Positions 25,295-33,617 of a stretch of DNA of 64,000 nucleotides are shown here, piece after piece. The DNA is from Bifidobacterium anseris (GTDB lineage Bacteria; Actinomycetota; Actinomycetes; Actinomycetales; Bifidobacteriaceae), in assembly GCF_002860345.1 (NCBI RefSeq), contig NZ_NMYC01000003.1, positions 62,001 through 126,000 on the forward strand, given 5' to 3'. The position numbers were made by a program, and so were the translations under genes. Every line of letters begins with the position of its first letter. Positions within the stretch are counted from its first letter, which is position 1. The notes beneath the pieces are model-generated. The model did not search any database, was not told the DNA's origin, and saw nothing but the letters and a program-made list of their open reading frames with translations.

Positions 25295-25582
25295 TCAGAA
25301 GCGAGCCGCGGAACGGTTGTCCGACTCCACGTACTGATCGGCGATCTGCTGGGTGGTGGTGGAGATCTGGGCCAGAATCTGGTTCATCTCCTGGATCTTC
25401 TTGTTCCACTCGATCTGCGCACGGTAATACGCTTCCTGCGCGGCGCCGTCCCACTGATCGATGAGCGAACGCACCTGGGAATCGAGCGTATCGAGCTCCT
25501 GGCTGATCCCCTTGGAATCATTGGCGATATCGTTCGAAAGCTGACCGACCATCTGCGGGCGGACGGAAATGGAACCTACCAT
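25295..25582 (-). CDS. WXG100 protein with YxxxD export signal
   Basis: A 95-aa helical-hairpin protein with the WXG turn (QWDGAAQEAYY) at about residues 43-45 and a C-terminal YVESD, matching the YxxxD/E signal of ESX substrates. Size, motif position and lack of a Sec signal fit the EsxB/CFP-10 partner type. GAGGAG lies six nt before the ATG at 25582. It is paired with the other WXG100 gene 53 nt upstream. The pair would form a heterodimer recognised by the C-terminal ATPase domain of EccC. Confidence 0.92.
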   Translation of the reverse strand: MVGSISVRPQMVGQLSNDIANDSKGISQELDTLDSQVRSLIDQWDGAAQEAYYRAQIEWNKKIQEMNQILAQISTTTQQIADQYVESDNRSAARF

Positions 25583-25635
25583 TGGTTTCTCCTCAACTGT
25601 TGTGTTTGCTTGTGATGTTTGCTATGCCGTTGCGC

Positions 25636-25947
25636 TCAGCCCAGCAGCGCCTGCAGGCGCGAGGTCTGGGACTGGTTGTCCGCTTCGTTCGCCGCCTGAT
25701 CCTTCGCGGTTCCGCGAATGTTGTCACGCAGGTCGTTGAGGATGCGGTTGAGGGCATTCGCCTTCTCCTGCCACGCCATCATCAGCGCGTTGTACGAGGT
25801 GGCGGCATCACCCTTCCAGAAGGATCCGAGCTCCCCCATCTTGCTCTCGATGTCCTTGATGCGCTGATCAATGCCGACCCTCGCGTTTTCCACGGCGACG
25901 GCGCCCTTCTCAAGCGCGCCCTCACCAGCTGCGATCTTCTCAGCCAT
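25636..25947 (-). CDS. WXG100 protein without YxxxD signal
   Basis: A 103-aa helical-hairpin protein with the WXG turn in SFWKGDAATSYNAL. The C-terminus (SQTSRLQALLG) lacks YxxxD/E, which fits the EsxA/ESAT-6-like partner that is co-exported with a signal-bearing partner. GGAGG precedes the ATG at 25947. It is the first gene of the minus ESX arm, transcribed from the 521-nt divergent region. Confidence 0.92.
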   Translation of the reverse strand: MAEKIAAGEGALEKGAVAVENARVGIDQRIKDIESKMGELGSFWKGDAATSYNALMMAWQEKANALNRILNDLRDNIRGTAKDQAANEADNQSQTSRLQALLG

Positions 25948-26468
25948 GCTGTTCCTCCATTGCGTTCGAAGGTTAGTTATTTATTATCACTGCCGCTTGC
26001 TTGTCGGCGGAGCCCCCTACGAGAAACGCGTCCTCATTGGCGTTGGTCCCACATCCAAACCGCAGATTGGACAATCATATCCCACACATGTTTCCTGCAT
26101 GTACACATATCTCAAGAATTCGACTATTAGAGTAGTGCTCAAGTTTTTCCACATAATCGGCTATATTGCACGCACATTCCATCTTGATCCTGCGTGACCG
26201 AAACAGACCGGATATCCGCCTTCCGACTTCTGCACCCCTCATCCGACTGTTGTCCTCAGCTTGCACAAAGGCGCGAAAACTTAAGGATTTCCCCATACCC
26301 TCATCCTGCGATTCCCGGTTTTCCCGTAGTATGATATACAATCTTTGACGCATACCGTTGGGAAGCAATGCTTGTGCCGTCGGGGAACAAACCCGCTCCT
26401 GCGAACCTCAATAGTGAGAGCGACGCTTAGCCTTCCGGGAACAGTCCAAAAGAAGAAAGGCAGGGAAC
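25948..26468. other. Divergent regulatory region between the two ESX arms
   Basis: This 521-nt non-coding stretch is clearly more AT-rich than its surroundings. It must contain promoters for the WXG100-to-eccC arm (minus) and the eccD-eccB-mycP arm (plus). A short inverted repeat ACATG-N7-CATGT is at 26086-26102. A 97-codon minus frame (26075-26368) lacks coding character. Confidence 0.6.
26312..26340 (+). promoter_or_regulatory. Candidate promoter for eccD-eccB-mycP
   Basis: A TTCCCG element at 26312-26317 and TATACA at 26335-26340 are separated by 17 nt. An overlapping TATGAT at 26330-26335 is an alternative -10. The leader to the eccD ATG would be about 120 nt. Confidence 0.35.
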
Positions 26469-27902
26469 ATGGACACCGATGCCTACGTGCCATCACCTCC
26501 ACCCTTCGTTCCGGCAGCCCAGGCAATGAATCAGCAAACAGGCAACGACGCCATGGACGGCCCGGAAATCAGCCAGCAATCCTCCATCCCGATCACCGTC
26601 TCCTACAAAAAGCGTTCAGTGACGTTGACGGTGGCAGCCGACGTCATCGTCGCCGAGCTGCTTCCCGACATCGCAAGCCGTCTTGGCGTCCTCGACCCCG
26701 CAATCGTCTACGGAGGATACCGCCTCGTCAACGGCGACGGCGAAACACTTGACCCGGCCCGCACCATCCCCCAGCAATACATCGCATCCCAGCATACGTT
26801 CGCGCTCACCCCCGGTGCCCTCGCCGATTCGGACATCATCTACGACGACGTAGTGGAGGCCGTCGGCTCAAACGTTGGACAGGTCTACCGTGCATGGACG
26901 ACCAAACACACCACGTTCACCACGTTGATCATCTGCGCCGGCATGCTCGCCATCAGCGCGATATGCCTCGCCGTCACACCCGCCTCGATCATCTCCGCCT
27001 CCATCGGTGCCGCATTCGCCATCATCATGCTTGCCCTGACGGCGTTGCTTGACAACCACCAGCTGCAGATTCCGGCCATTGTCATCGGATTGCTGTCCAG
27101 TATCTTCGCGGCGCTCACCGGTTTCCAATGCATCGCCGCGATGCATCCGCTCGCAACGGCGTACGGTCTGCCGACGCTCGGTGCGGCCGCCGGATTCCTC
27201 ATGGCCGGCATCATCATCGTGTTTGTGGCTCCCCGCAGCCGTCCTTACAGCTTCGTCCCGATCATCGTCGGCGCGGTCACCCTCATTCCGAGCGCCTTGG
27301 GCGCGATCTGGCCGCATGCGCTCAAACCGGCATGGGTCATCACCGCGACGGCCGCCGCACTCGTCATCAACGCGCTGCCATGGATGTGCCTGTCGGTGGC
27401 ACGCATCAGCGTCCTCAGTCCGCAATCAGAATCGGAAATCTTCGCACTGCCCAAGCCGATCGACTACGACGACATCCGCAGACGCTACATCCAAGGTTCC
27501 ACCTATCTGTTCATCGGACGCATCGCCATCGCCGCGACGCTGCTCATCTGCACTCCGTACATCATGGGTCTGCACGGCCTGTTCGCCCCGTTGCTGTGCC
27601 TGCTCGCCTTCGCCGCGATGCTGCTCGATTCGCGGCAGATCTACACGCTGCGGGAAATGGCGATCACCGTCGGCGCCGCCGGCATCGGCATTCTGCTCAG
27701 CGTGCTGTTGCTCGCCGCCACACAACCAGGAACACGCCCCGCGCTTGCCATCGGCCTGCTCGTCTGCGCCATCGTCGCATTGGTCTTCACTTACGTCTCA
27801 CGGAAGCAATCACTGTTCGTGACGCGCGTGACGGACGCCATCGAAGTCATCTGCATCCTCGCGCTGCCGCCGCTCGCATACTTCATCATCATGGCATCAT
27901 GA
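26469..27902 (+). CDS. eccD: Type VII secretion membrane protein EccD
   Basis: A 477-aa protein. Residues about 38-118 form a ubiquitin-like (YukD-type) domain (ITVSYKKRSVTLTVAADVIV to FALTPGAL). About 11 hydrophobic helices follow from residue ~150 to the end. This is the standard EccD plan; EccD dimers line the ESX membrane pore. The first ~37 residues are Pro/Gln-rich and variable. AAAGGCAGGG precedes the ATG at 26469. eccB follows after 21 nt. Confidence 0.92.
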   Translation: MDTDAYVPSPPPFVPAAQAMNQQTGNDAMDGPEISQQSSIPITVSYKKRSVTLTVAADVIVAELLPDIASRLGVLDPAIVYGGYRLVNGDGETLDPARTIPQQYIASQHTFALTPGALADSDIIYDDVVEAVGSNVGQVYRAWTTKHTTFTTLIICAGMLAISAICLAVTPASIISASIGAAFAIIMLALTALLDNHQLQIPAIVIGLLSSIFAALTGFQCIAAMHPLATAYGLPTLGAAAGFLMAGIIIVFVAPRSRPYSFVPIIVGAVTLIPSALGAIWPHALKPAWVITATAAALVINALPWMCLSVARISVLSPQSESEIFALPKPIDYDDIRRRYIQGSTYLFIGRIAIAATLLICTPYIMGLHGLFAPLLCLLAFAAMLLDSRQIYTLREMAITVGAAGIGILLSVLLLAATQPGTRPALAIGLLVCAIVALVFTYVSRKQSLFVTRVTDAIEVICILALPPLAYFIIMAS

Positions 27903-27923
27903 CGATTCAACAGGGGAAGCATC

Positions 27924-29351
27924 ATGGCTGACAAAAAAGACCTCGCCGAAGCGCAACGCTATTCACGCCGCCGACTCGTCACGGCCTTCACGAGCGGCAT
28001 CCCCTCGGACGTGGAACTTACGCCGAAGAAAAACCAAACGCCGGTCATCGTCGGCATCGGACTGACGATCATCGCCATCCTCGTCGGCGTGTTCTACGGA
28101 TACATGAAGCCGGCGCTGCCGGACAACTGGCAGAACAGCAAACTCATCGTCGCGAAGAACTCCGCCGCACGCTACGTCAGTGTCGACGGCAGACTGCATC
28201 CGGTCATCAACGCGATCAGCGCACGCCTGATGATCCCCTCCTCCGATTTCGCCGTCATCACCGTCGACGACGAACAGCTCGAAGGCATCCCGATCGACTC
28301 CACACTCGGCATTCTGGGAGCTCCTGATTCTCTTCCCCCACGCAGCGGACTCGTGAGCGGAACGGCGACAAGCTGCACCTACGAACATCGCCTGTACAAC
28401 ATGATCAGCGACGATTCGCCGAAACGCTCCGAGAACAAGGAGGCCATCGTCGCGCGTGCCGACGGAAGCGACTATCTCATCTCGAACACGAAACGGTACC
28501 AGCTTCCCAGAAACCTGAACCAACGCGACGGGTTCCTGCGCGCCTACGGCATCCCGCAGACCGCGCAGATCGATGCGTCGATCCAATGGCTCAATCTCTT
28601 CGAAGCGGGGACGACGATGCAGCCGATCACCATCGGCGCATCGAGCGACGCCGATGTCGACGGCGTCCGTCCAGGAGCGATCGTCATGCAGCAGGACGCC
28701 CCTTCGGAAGCGCGCTACGTCGTCATGGAAGACGGATCGATCAGCCATCTCGACGACGTCGCCTACGCCCTCTACGCGATAGACAAAAGCGACAAGCAGC
28801 TCGAACCCATCATGCTGAGCGCGTCCGAATTCCAAAAACTCACCAATGCGAAACAGTCGCCGCTGCCCGAGGATTGGCCGCACACCACGCTCATGATGGC
28901 GGACGACAGCAGCGCGATGTGCGCGACGCTGCCGCTGCGCTCGGACGACGACAGCACGGCCGCACGCTTCTACACCGACGACGAGCTCGCGCGACAGGTG
29001 CGCGCGGACACGGACGTGCAGGACGACGAGACGAACATCACCACGACGATCCGGGGAGGCACCGGCGTGCTGATGCGTGCCAGCATCGGCGGCAACGGCT
29101 CGGCGGGCACCATTTACGCGATCGACGCGACCGGTACCGCATATCCACTGCCCGGCGCACAGGAGGAAACGCTCAAGCGGCTCGGCTACACCAATGAGGA
29201 TGTGCACAACGTCCCGCGCGGATGGGTCGACATCTTCCCGACCGGCGTCGAACTGACCCCACAGGCGGCGGCGAGCGCGCCCGGTTCGAAGAAACCGGAA
29301 GTGGAAACGGTGAAGGAACATCAGTCCTCCGAACAGGCGGAACAGCAATGA
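27924..29351 (+). CDS. eccB: Type VII secretion protein EccB
   Basis: A 475-aa core ESX component with a basic cytoplasmic N-terminus (AQRYSRRRLVTAF), one membrane helix at about residues 39-62, and a large exported domain. The conserved start KLIVAKNSAARYVSVDGRLHPV and the late NVPRGWVDIFPTGVELTP segment are typical of EccB. Two Cys in the exported domain may form a disulfide. The final ~25 residues are charged and Gln/Glu-rich. RBS AGGGGAAG precedes the ATG. It overlaps the mycP start by four nt (ATGA). Confidence 0.94.
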   Translation: MADKKDLAEAQRYSRRRLVTAFTSGIPSDVELTPKKNQTPVIVGIGLTIIAILVGVFYGYMKPALPDNWQNSKLIVAKNSAARYVSVDGRLHPVINAISARLMIPSSDFAVITVDDEQLEGIPIDSTLGILGAPDSLPPRSGLVSGTATSCTYEHRLYNMISDDSPKRSENKEAIVARADGSDYLISNTKRYQLPRNLNQRDGFLRAYGIPQTAQIDASIQWLNLFEAGTTMQPITIGASSDADVDGVRPGAIVMQQDAPSEARYVVMEDGSISHLDDVAYALYAIDKSDKQLEPIMLSASEFQKLTNAKQSPLPEDWPHTTLMMADDSSAMCATLPLRSDDDSTAARFYTDDELARQVRADTDVQDDETNITTTIRGGTGVLMRASIGGNGSAGTIYAIDATGTAYPLPGAQEETLKRLGYTNEDVHNVPRGWVDIFPTGVELTPQAAASAPGSKKPEVETVKEHQSSEQAEQQ

Positions 29352-30613
29352 GCGGCAACTGCGCCACATCGTCGCGACGCAGGCTCCCGCATATCATCGC
29401 CGCGATCTGCGCATGCCTGTGCACGGTGGTCGTCATCGGTCTCGCCCCGCAGACGGCGATGCCCACAGCGCAGGCGGATGAGGGACAACGCCAATGCCAA
29501 GCGGGCATCGAAAACTACATCACCGACACACCTTGGACGAACACATTGTTCAATGTGGAGGCTTTGCATCAGCAAAGCACCGGCAAGGGCGTGACGGTCG
29601 CCATCATCGACTCGGGCGTCAGCACCGAGAATCCGCACCTTGCCGACGCCGTCGTGGAAGGGAAAAGCTACATCCCCGACGACGATTCAAAAGGGAGGAA
29701 AGATGTCTACAGCCACGGGACGATCGTGGCCGGCATCATCGGCGCGCGGCGGATCAAAGGCTCCTCCGTCGTCGGCCTCGCTCCGGACGCGAAGATCATG
29801 CCGATCCGTGTCTTCAAGGCACTACGGGAGGAAAACGGGCAGACGACCGGTAACGCCGACCTGTTCACGCTCGCGGACGGCGTCCGCTACGCCGCGGACC
29901 ATGGCGCACAGGTCATCAGCATCTCGATGAGCGACACCCATGACCTTCCGGCGATGCAGGACGCCGTGAAATATGCGGACAAACACGGCGCGCTCGTCGT
30001 GGCGAGCGCGGGCAACCGGCTCACGTCGTCAAGTACCGTGGACGGCATGCGCTATCCGGCGGCCTATCCGGAAGTCGTCGGCGTATCGGCCGTGACGATG
30101 GAGCTCACCTCCACCGAGGACGCGATCCACGGCACGCAGGTGGACGTCGTGGCGCCCGGCGCCAATGTGGCTTCAACGATCCCCAACGGCGTGGACTGCG
30201 GATTCAACGACGGATCCTCCACAAGCTATGCGACGGCATTTGTGAGCGGACAGGCGGCGCTCATCGCCGAACGCTACCCCGACGAGACGCCGGCACAATG
30301 GAAGCAGCGGATCCTGACGACCGCGAACCGCAGCCATCCCGATGAGCGCGACGATGAATACGGATGGGGCGTCATCGATCCGATCGCATCGCTCAACGTG
30401 GCCCTCTCCGACAATCTGCGCGGACCGAACATCAACGGTCAGACGACGCAGCTGCAGGCCGATCGCCCAACGGACAGCATCACCTTGGCACCGCAGCATG
30501 ATCCGAATGCGCTGGCGAAGCGCATCATCATGCTGATGACGATCATCACCGTCGTCATCTGCGCCACCGCATGGCTGCATACGCTCAGACGACGCGAGGA
30601 TAGCGACAGCTGA
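29348..30613 (+). CDS. mycP: Mycosin (canonical ESX subtilisin-like protease)
   Basis: A 421-aa S8 protease. It has a signal peptide (about 12-44), Asp88 (VAIIDSGV), His123 (YSHGTIVAG), the oxyanion Asn in ASAGN and Ser293 (GSSTSYATAF). A C-terminal membrane helix (about 390-410) precedes a short charged tail. All parts of MycP are present and canonical, unlike the two diverged paralogues at 21597-25042. The ATG at 29348 overlaps the eccB stop, giving translational coupling. Mycosins stabilise the ESX membrane complex and cleave certain substrates. Confidence 0.93.
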   Translation: MSGNCATSSRRRLPHIIAAICACLCTVVVIGLAPQTAMPTAQADEGQRQCQAGIENYITDTPWTNTLFNVEALHQQSTGKGVTVAIIDSGVSTENPHLADAVVEGKSYIPDDDSKGRKDVYSHGTIVAGIIGARRIKGSSVVGLAPDAKIMPIRVFKALREENGQTTGNADLFTLADGVRYAADHGAQVISISMSDTHDLPAMQDAVKYADKHGALVVASAGNRLTSSSTVDGMRYPAAYPEVVGVSAVTMELTSTEDAIHGTQVDVVAPGANVASTIPNGVDCGFNDGSSTSYATAFVSGQAALIAERYPDETPAQWKQRILTTANRSHPDERDDEYGWGVIDPIASLNVALSDNLRGPNINGQTTQLQADRPTDSITLAPQHDPNALAKRIIMLMTIITVVICATAWLHTLRRREDSDS

Positions 30614-30917
30614 AGCGGATCGGCAGGGCATCTGCACCGTATCTGCGCTGAGCGGTAGCATTTCCGCGCCGAATGCCGGGTATGCCCCTCTCGCAAGCGC
30701 GTCATATCAAGGATTTGAAGTCCCCATACTTCAAGATGCCGATGAAAAAGCTACCTCCCAGCGCAGATACCCAGTAGATACACGCTGGAGTCGTCCGATC
30801 GGGGCCCGAAAACGCGTGAGAGGGGTGATACGCACTGGCGCATCACCCCTCTCACCGAGCGATACCTTATATATATAGGTCAATCAGTATATATTTGGTC
30901 AATCAGTCGCTATGTCC
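30614..30917. other. Convergent intergenic region with terminator and AT-rich direct repeats
   Basis: A 304-nt gap between mycP (plus) and pepN (minus). Its right half holds the hairpin at 30816-30855 and then an AT-rich stretch in which an 11-nt repeat (GGTCAATCAGT) occurs at 30878-30888 and 30897-30907, 19 nt apart, next to TATATA tracts. Nothing coding is seen. Confidence 0.6.
30816..30855. terminator. Bidirectional terminator between mycP and pepN
   Basis: A perfect 14-bp stem (30816-30829/30842-30855) with a 12-nt loop. On the minus strand it is followed by TTTT, so it most likely ends pepN transcription and also blocks read-through from the ESX arm. Confidence 0.8.
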
Positions 30918-33542
30918 TCATCCCTCGACGGTCTCGCTAAGCTTCGCGTTGAACTCGGCGACGGCGCGGGTGCGTTCCGAGGCCTCCACGTTGCCGCGGA
31001 CGATGCGCTTGAGCGCGTTGTCCGCATCCTGATGCGCGTCGAGCCACGCGTTGCCGGCCTCGACGAGCTTCGCCGGATCGGCGAAGCTCGGGTAGAGGCC
31101 TTCGAGCAGCGCCTCGGCCATATGGAACGACTTGTTCTTCCAGATCCATGCGGCCTGGTCGAAGTATTCGTCCACATACGGGTCGACGAGCTCCTGGCTC
31201 GGCGTGCCGGCGAAGCCGCGGGCGACCTCCTCGAGCTGGCTGTTCGTCAGCGCGTCGTTGTGCAGCGCCTGATCCCACGCCCAACGCTTCGCGTCGGCGG
31301 TCGCACGCACGGCCTTGGCGCCGTAGGCGAATTCGCGGTTCTCGGTCGTGTCGCGGCGCTTGAGCTCCGCCTCGATGTCCTCATCCTTGATTGCGTTGAC
31401 GGACGCGAGCGCGCGCACGAGCGACCAGCGGAAGTTGTTGTCGAGTTCGAGTCCTTCAAGCACGAGCGAGCCGTCGAGCAGGCCGCGCACCGTATCGGCG
31501 AACGCGTCGTCGCCTTCGACGCCGTAGCTCAGGTAGGCGGAGGCGAGCTGGAACTGCATGTCGGAGCCGGCCGGCGCGACCTTGGCGAGCGCGAGCAGCT
31601 GCTGCGCGACGTGGCATGCGATGTCGGCGCGCTTGGCCGGGTCGGTGTAGTGCCAGACGGTCGTCGACAGCGTCGCGAGCGCGTAGCGGAAGGTCGTCGA
31701 TTCCGTTTCGGTCGACAGCAGCTTGAGGGTCGTGTCGATGAAGTCGGTCGCGGCAAGTTCGGCGTCGCGCGTCATGTCCCACAGCGCGAGCCAGACGACG
31801 GCGCGGGTGAGCGCGTCGTCGAAGCGCTGCAGGTTCGCAAGCGCGAACGCGAGCGAATCGTCGTCGAACCTGAGCTTCGTGTAGGTCAGGTCGTCGTCGT
31901 TCGCGAGGATGAACGCCGGCTTCGTCTTGCCTTGCGCCGGCACGGCCGTCGTTTCGCCGTCGACGTCGAGTTCGATGCGGTCGGTGCGCACGATCCTGCC
32001 GGTGGCCGCGTCCTCGTCGTAGAAGCCGACGGCGAGGCGGTGCGGGCGCAGCACCGGATGCGCTTCGGGCGCGCTCTGCGTGAGCGTGAGCGTCGCGATC
32101 GTGCCGTCGTCGGCGCAGGTGACGTCAGTTGCGATCGTGTTGATGCCCGATTCCTCGAGCCACTTCTTGCTCCACGTCTTGAGGTCGCGGCCGGAGGTCT
32201 CCTCGAGTTCGGCGAGCAAGTCGTCGAGCGTCGCGTTCGAATAGGCGTGGCGGTACAGATAGTGGTTGATGCCTTCGAAGAACTTGTCGCGGCCGACGTA
32301 GGCGACGAGCTGCTTCAAGACGGAGGCGCCCTTCGCGTAGGTGATGCCGTCGAAGTTGACGTAGGTGTCGTTGAGGTCGTTGATCGGCGCGACGATCGGG
32401 TGGGTCGTGCTCAGCTGGTCCTGATTGAGCGCCCAGCTTTTCTCGCCGGAGCAGAAGGTCGCCCATGCGTCCTTCCAGTCGGTCGCCTCGGCGGTGGCGA
32501 GCGTCGACGTGAACTCGGCGAAGGATTCGTTGAGCCACAGGTCGTTCCACCATTTCATCGTCACATAGTCGCCAAACCACATGTGCGCGAGCTCGTGCAG
32601 CACGGTGACGACGCGGCGTTCGGCGAGCGCGTCGGTGACCTTCGACGAGAAGACGTACGAGTCGCGGATCGTGACCATGCCGATGTTCTCCATCGCGCCC
32701 GCGTTGTATTCGGGCACGTAGATCTGGTCGTACTTCGCGTACGGGTACGGCACGCCCCACGTCTTCGCGTAGAACGCGAAGCCTTTCTTCGTGATGTCGA
32801 ACAGGTAATCGACGTCCTTCGCGAAGTCGTCCTTGAGCGCCTGACGGCAGTACTGCGCCATCGGGATCGTGCGGCCGTCCTCGTTCTCGTAGGTCGTGTG
32901 CCATTCGGCGTACGGTCCGGCGCAGATCGCGGTCAGGTACGAGCTCATCGTCGGCGTCGGCGCGAAGGTCCAGCGCTTCGTCGATTCGGCCGGCTTGTCG
33001 GCGAGCGTGCCATCCATCGTCATGCGATCGAGATCCACGACGGAGGCGGCGGGCATGTTGCTCGTGACGATCCACGACTGCGGCGCGGTCACCGTGAAGT
33101 CGAAGACGGCCTTGAGGTCGGGCTGGTCGAAGACGGCGTAGACGCGGCGCGCGTCCGGCACTTCGAACTGCGAGTAGAGATAGACGTTACCGTCGGACGG
33201 GTCGACGCTCCTGTGCAGGCCTTCGCCGGTCGTCGAATAGCGGCACAGCGCCGTCACGGTGACGGTGTTGTGTTCGGCGAGGTCATTGAGTTGGATACGG
33301 TCATCGTCGAAGACCTCGTTCGGGTCAACGTCGACGCCGTTGACAACGACCTTCGTCACTTCGTCGGCGATGAGGTCGAGGAAGGTGCTCTCCCCCGCCT
33401 TCGCGCCGAACTCGATCGTCGACGTGGAGACGAAGGTCGTGTCCCCCTGCGTCAGGTCGAGGTCGACGGCGTAGTGGATCGGATACTGCACGATCGATTT
33501 GCGTTCCTGCGCTTCGACGCGTGTGAGATTGGCTCCTGGCAT
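30918..33542 (-). CDS. pepN: Aminopeptidase N (M1 family)
   Basis: An 874-aa zinc aminopeptidase, usual length for actinobacterial PepN. It has GAMENIG (substrate N-terminus recognition), the zinc motif HELAHMWFGD and, 18 residues on, the Glu ligand in NESFAEF. The C-terminal half is the ERAP1-like helical domain. AAGGAG lies upstream of the ATG at 33542 (MPGANLTRVE); 20 extra codons further upstream are not needed. It is cytoplasmic (no signal peptide) and follows rnj by 75 nt. Confidence 0.95.
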   Translation of the reverse strand: MPGANLTRVEAQERKSIVQYPIHYAVDLDLTQGDTTFVSTSTIEFGAKAGESTFLDLIADEVTKVVVNGVDVDPNEVFDDDRIQLNDLAEHNTVTVTALCRYSTTGEGLHRSVDPSDGNVYLYSQFEVPDARRVYAVFDQPDLKAVFDFTVTAPQSWIVTSNMPAASVVDLDRMTMDGTLADKPAESTKRWTFAPTPTMSSYLTAICAGPYAEWHTTYENEDGRTIPMAQYCRQALKDDFAKDVDYLFDITKKGFAFYAKTWGVPYPYAKYDQIYVPEYNAGAMENIGMVTIRDSYVFSSKVTDALAERRVVTVLHELAHMWFGDYVTMKWWNDLWLNESFAEFTSTLATAEATDWKDAWATFCSGEKSWALNQDQLSTTHPIVAPINDLNDTYVNFDGITYAKGASVLKQLVAYVGRDKFFEGINHYLYRHAYSNATLDDLLAELEETSGRDLKTWSKKWLEESGINTIATDVTCADDGTIATLTLTQSAPEAHPVLRPHRLAVGFYDEDAATGRIVRTDRIELDVDGETTAVPAQGKTKPAFILANDDDLTYTKLRFDDDSLAFALANLQRFDDALTRAVVWLALWDMTRDAELAATDFIDTTLKLLSTETESTTFRYALATLSTTVWHYTDPAKRADIACHVAQQLLALAKVAPAGSDMQFQLASAYLSYGVEGDDAFADTVRGLLDGSLVLEGLELDNNFRWSLVRALASVNAIKDEDIEAELKRRDTTENREFAYGAKAVRATADAKRWAWDQALHNDALTNSQLEEVARGFAGTPSQELVDPYVDEYFDQAAWIWKNKSFHMAEALLEGLYPSFADPAKLVEAGNAWLDAHQDADNALKRIVRGNVEASERTRAVAEFNAKLSETVEG

Positions 33543-33617
33543 AGTGCTCCTTGATGCTTGCTTGATCTGCTGTGCTGCGTGCTGCCGCCGGCGTCCGGCC
33601 ATACATGGCCGTGGACG

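Noticed and set aside
26075-26368. 97-codon minus-strand frame in the divergent ESX region
   Set aside because: No Shine-Dalgarno, AT-rich codons unlike neighbours, no family resemblance, and it overlaps the likely promoters.
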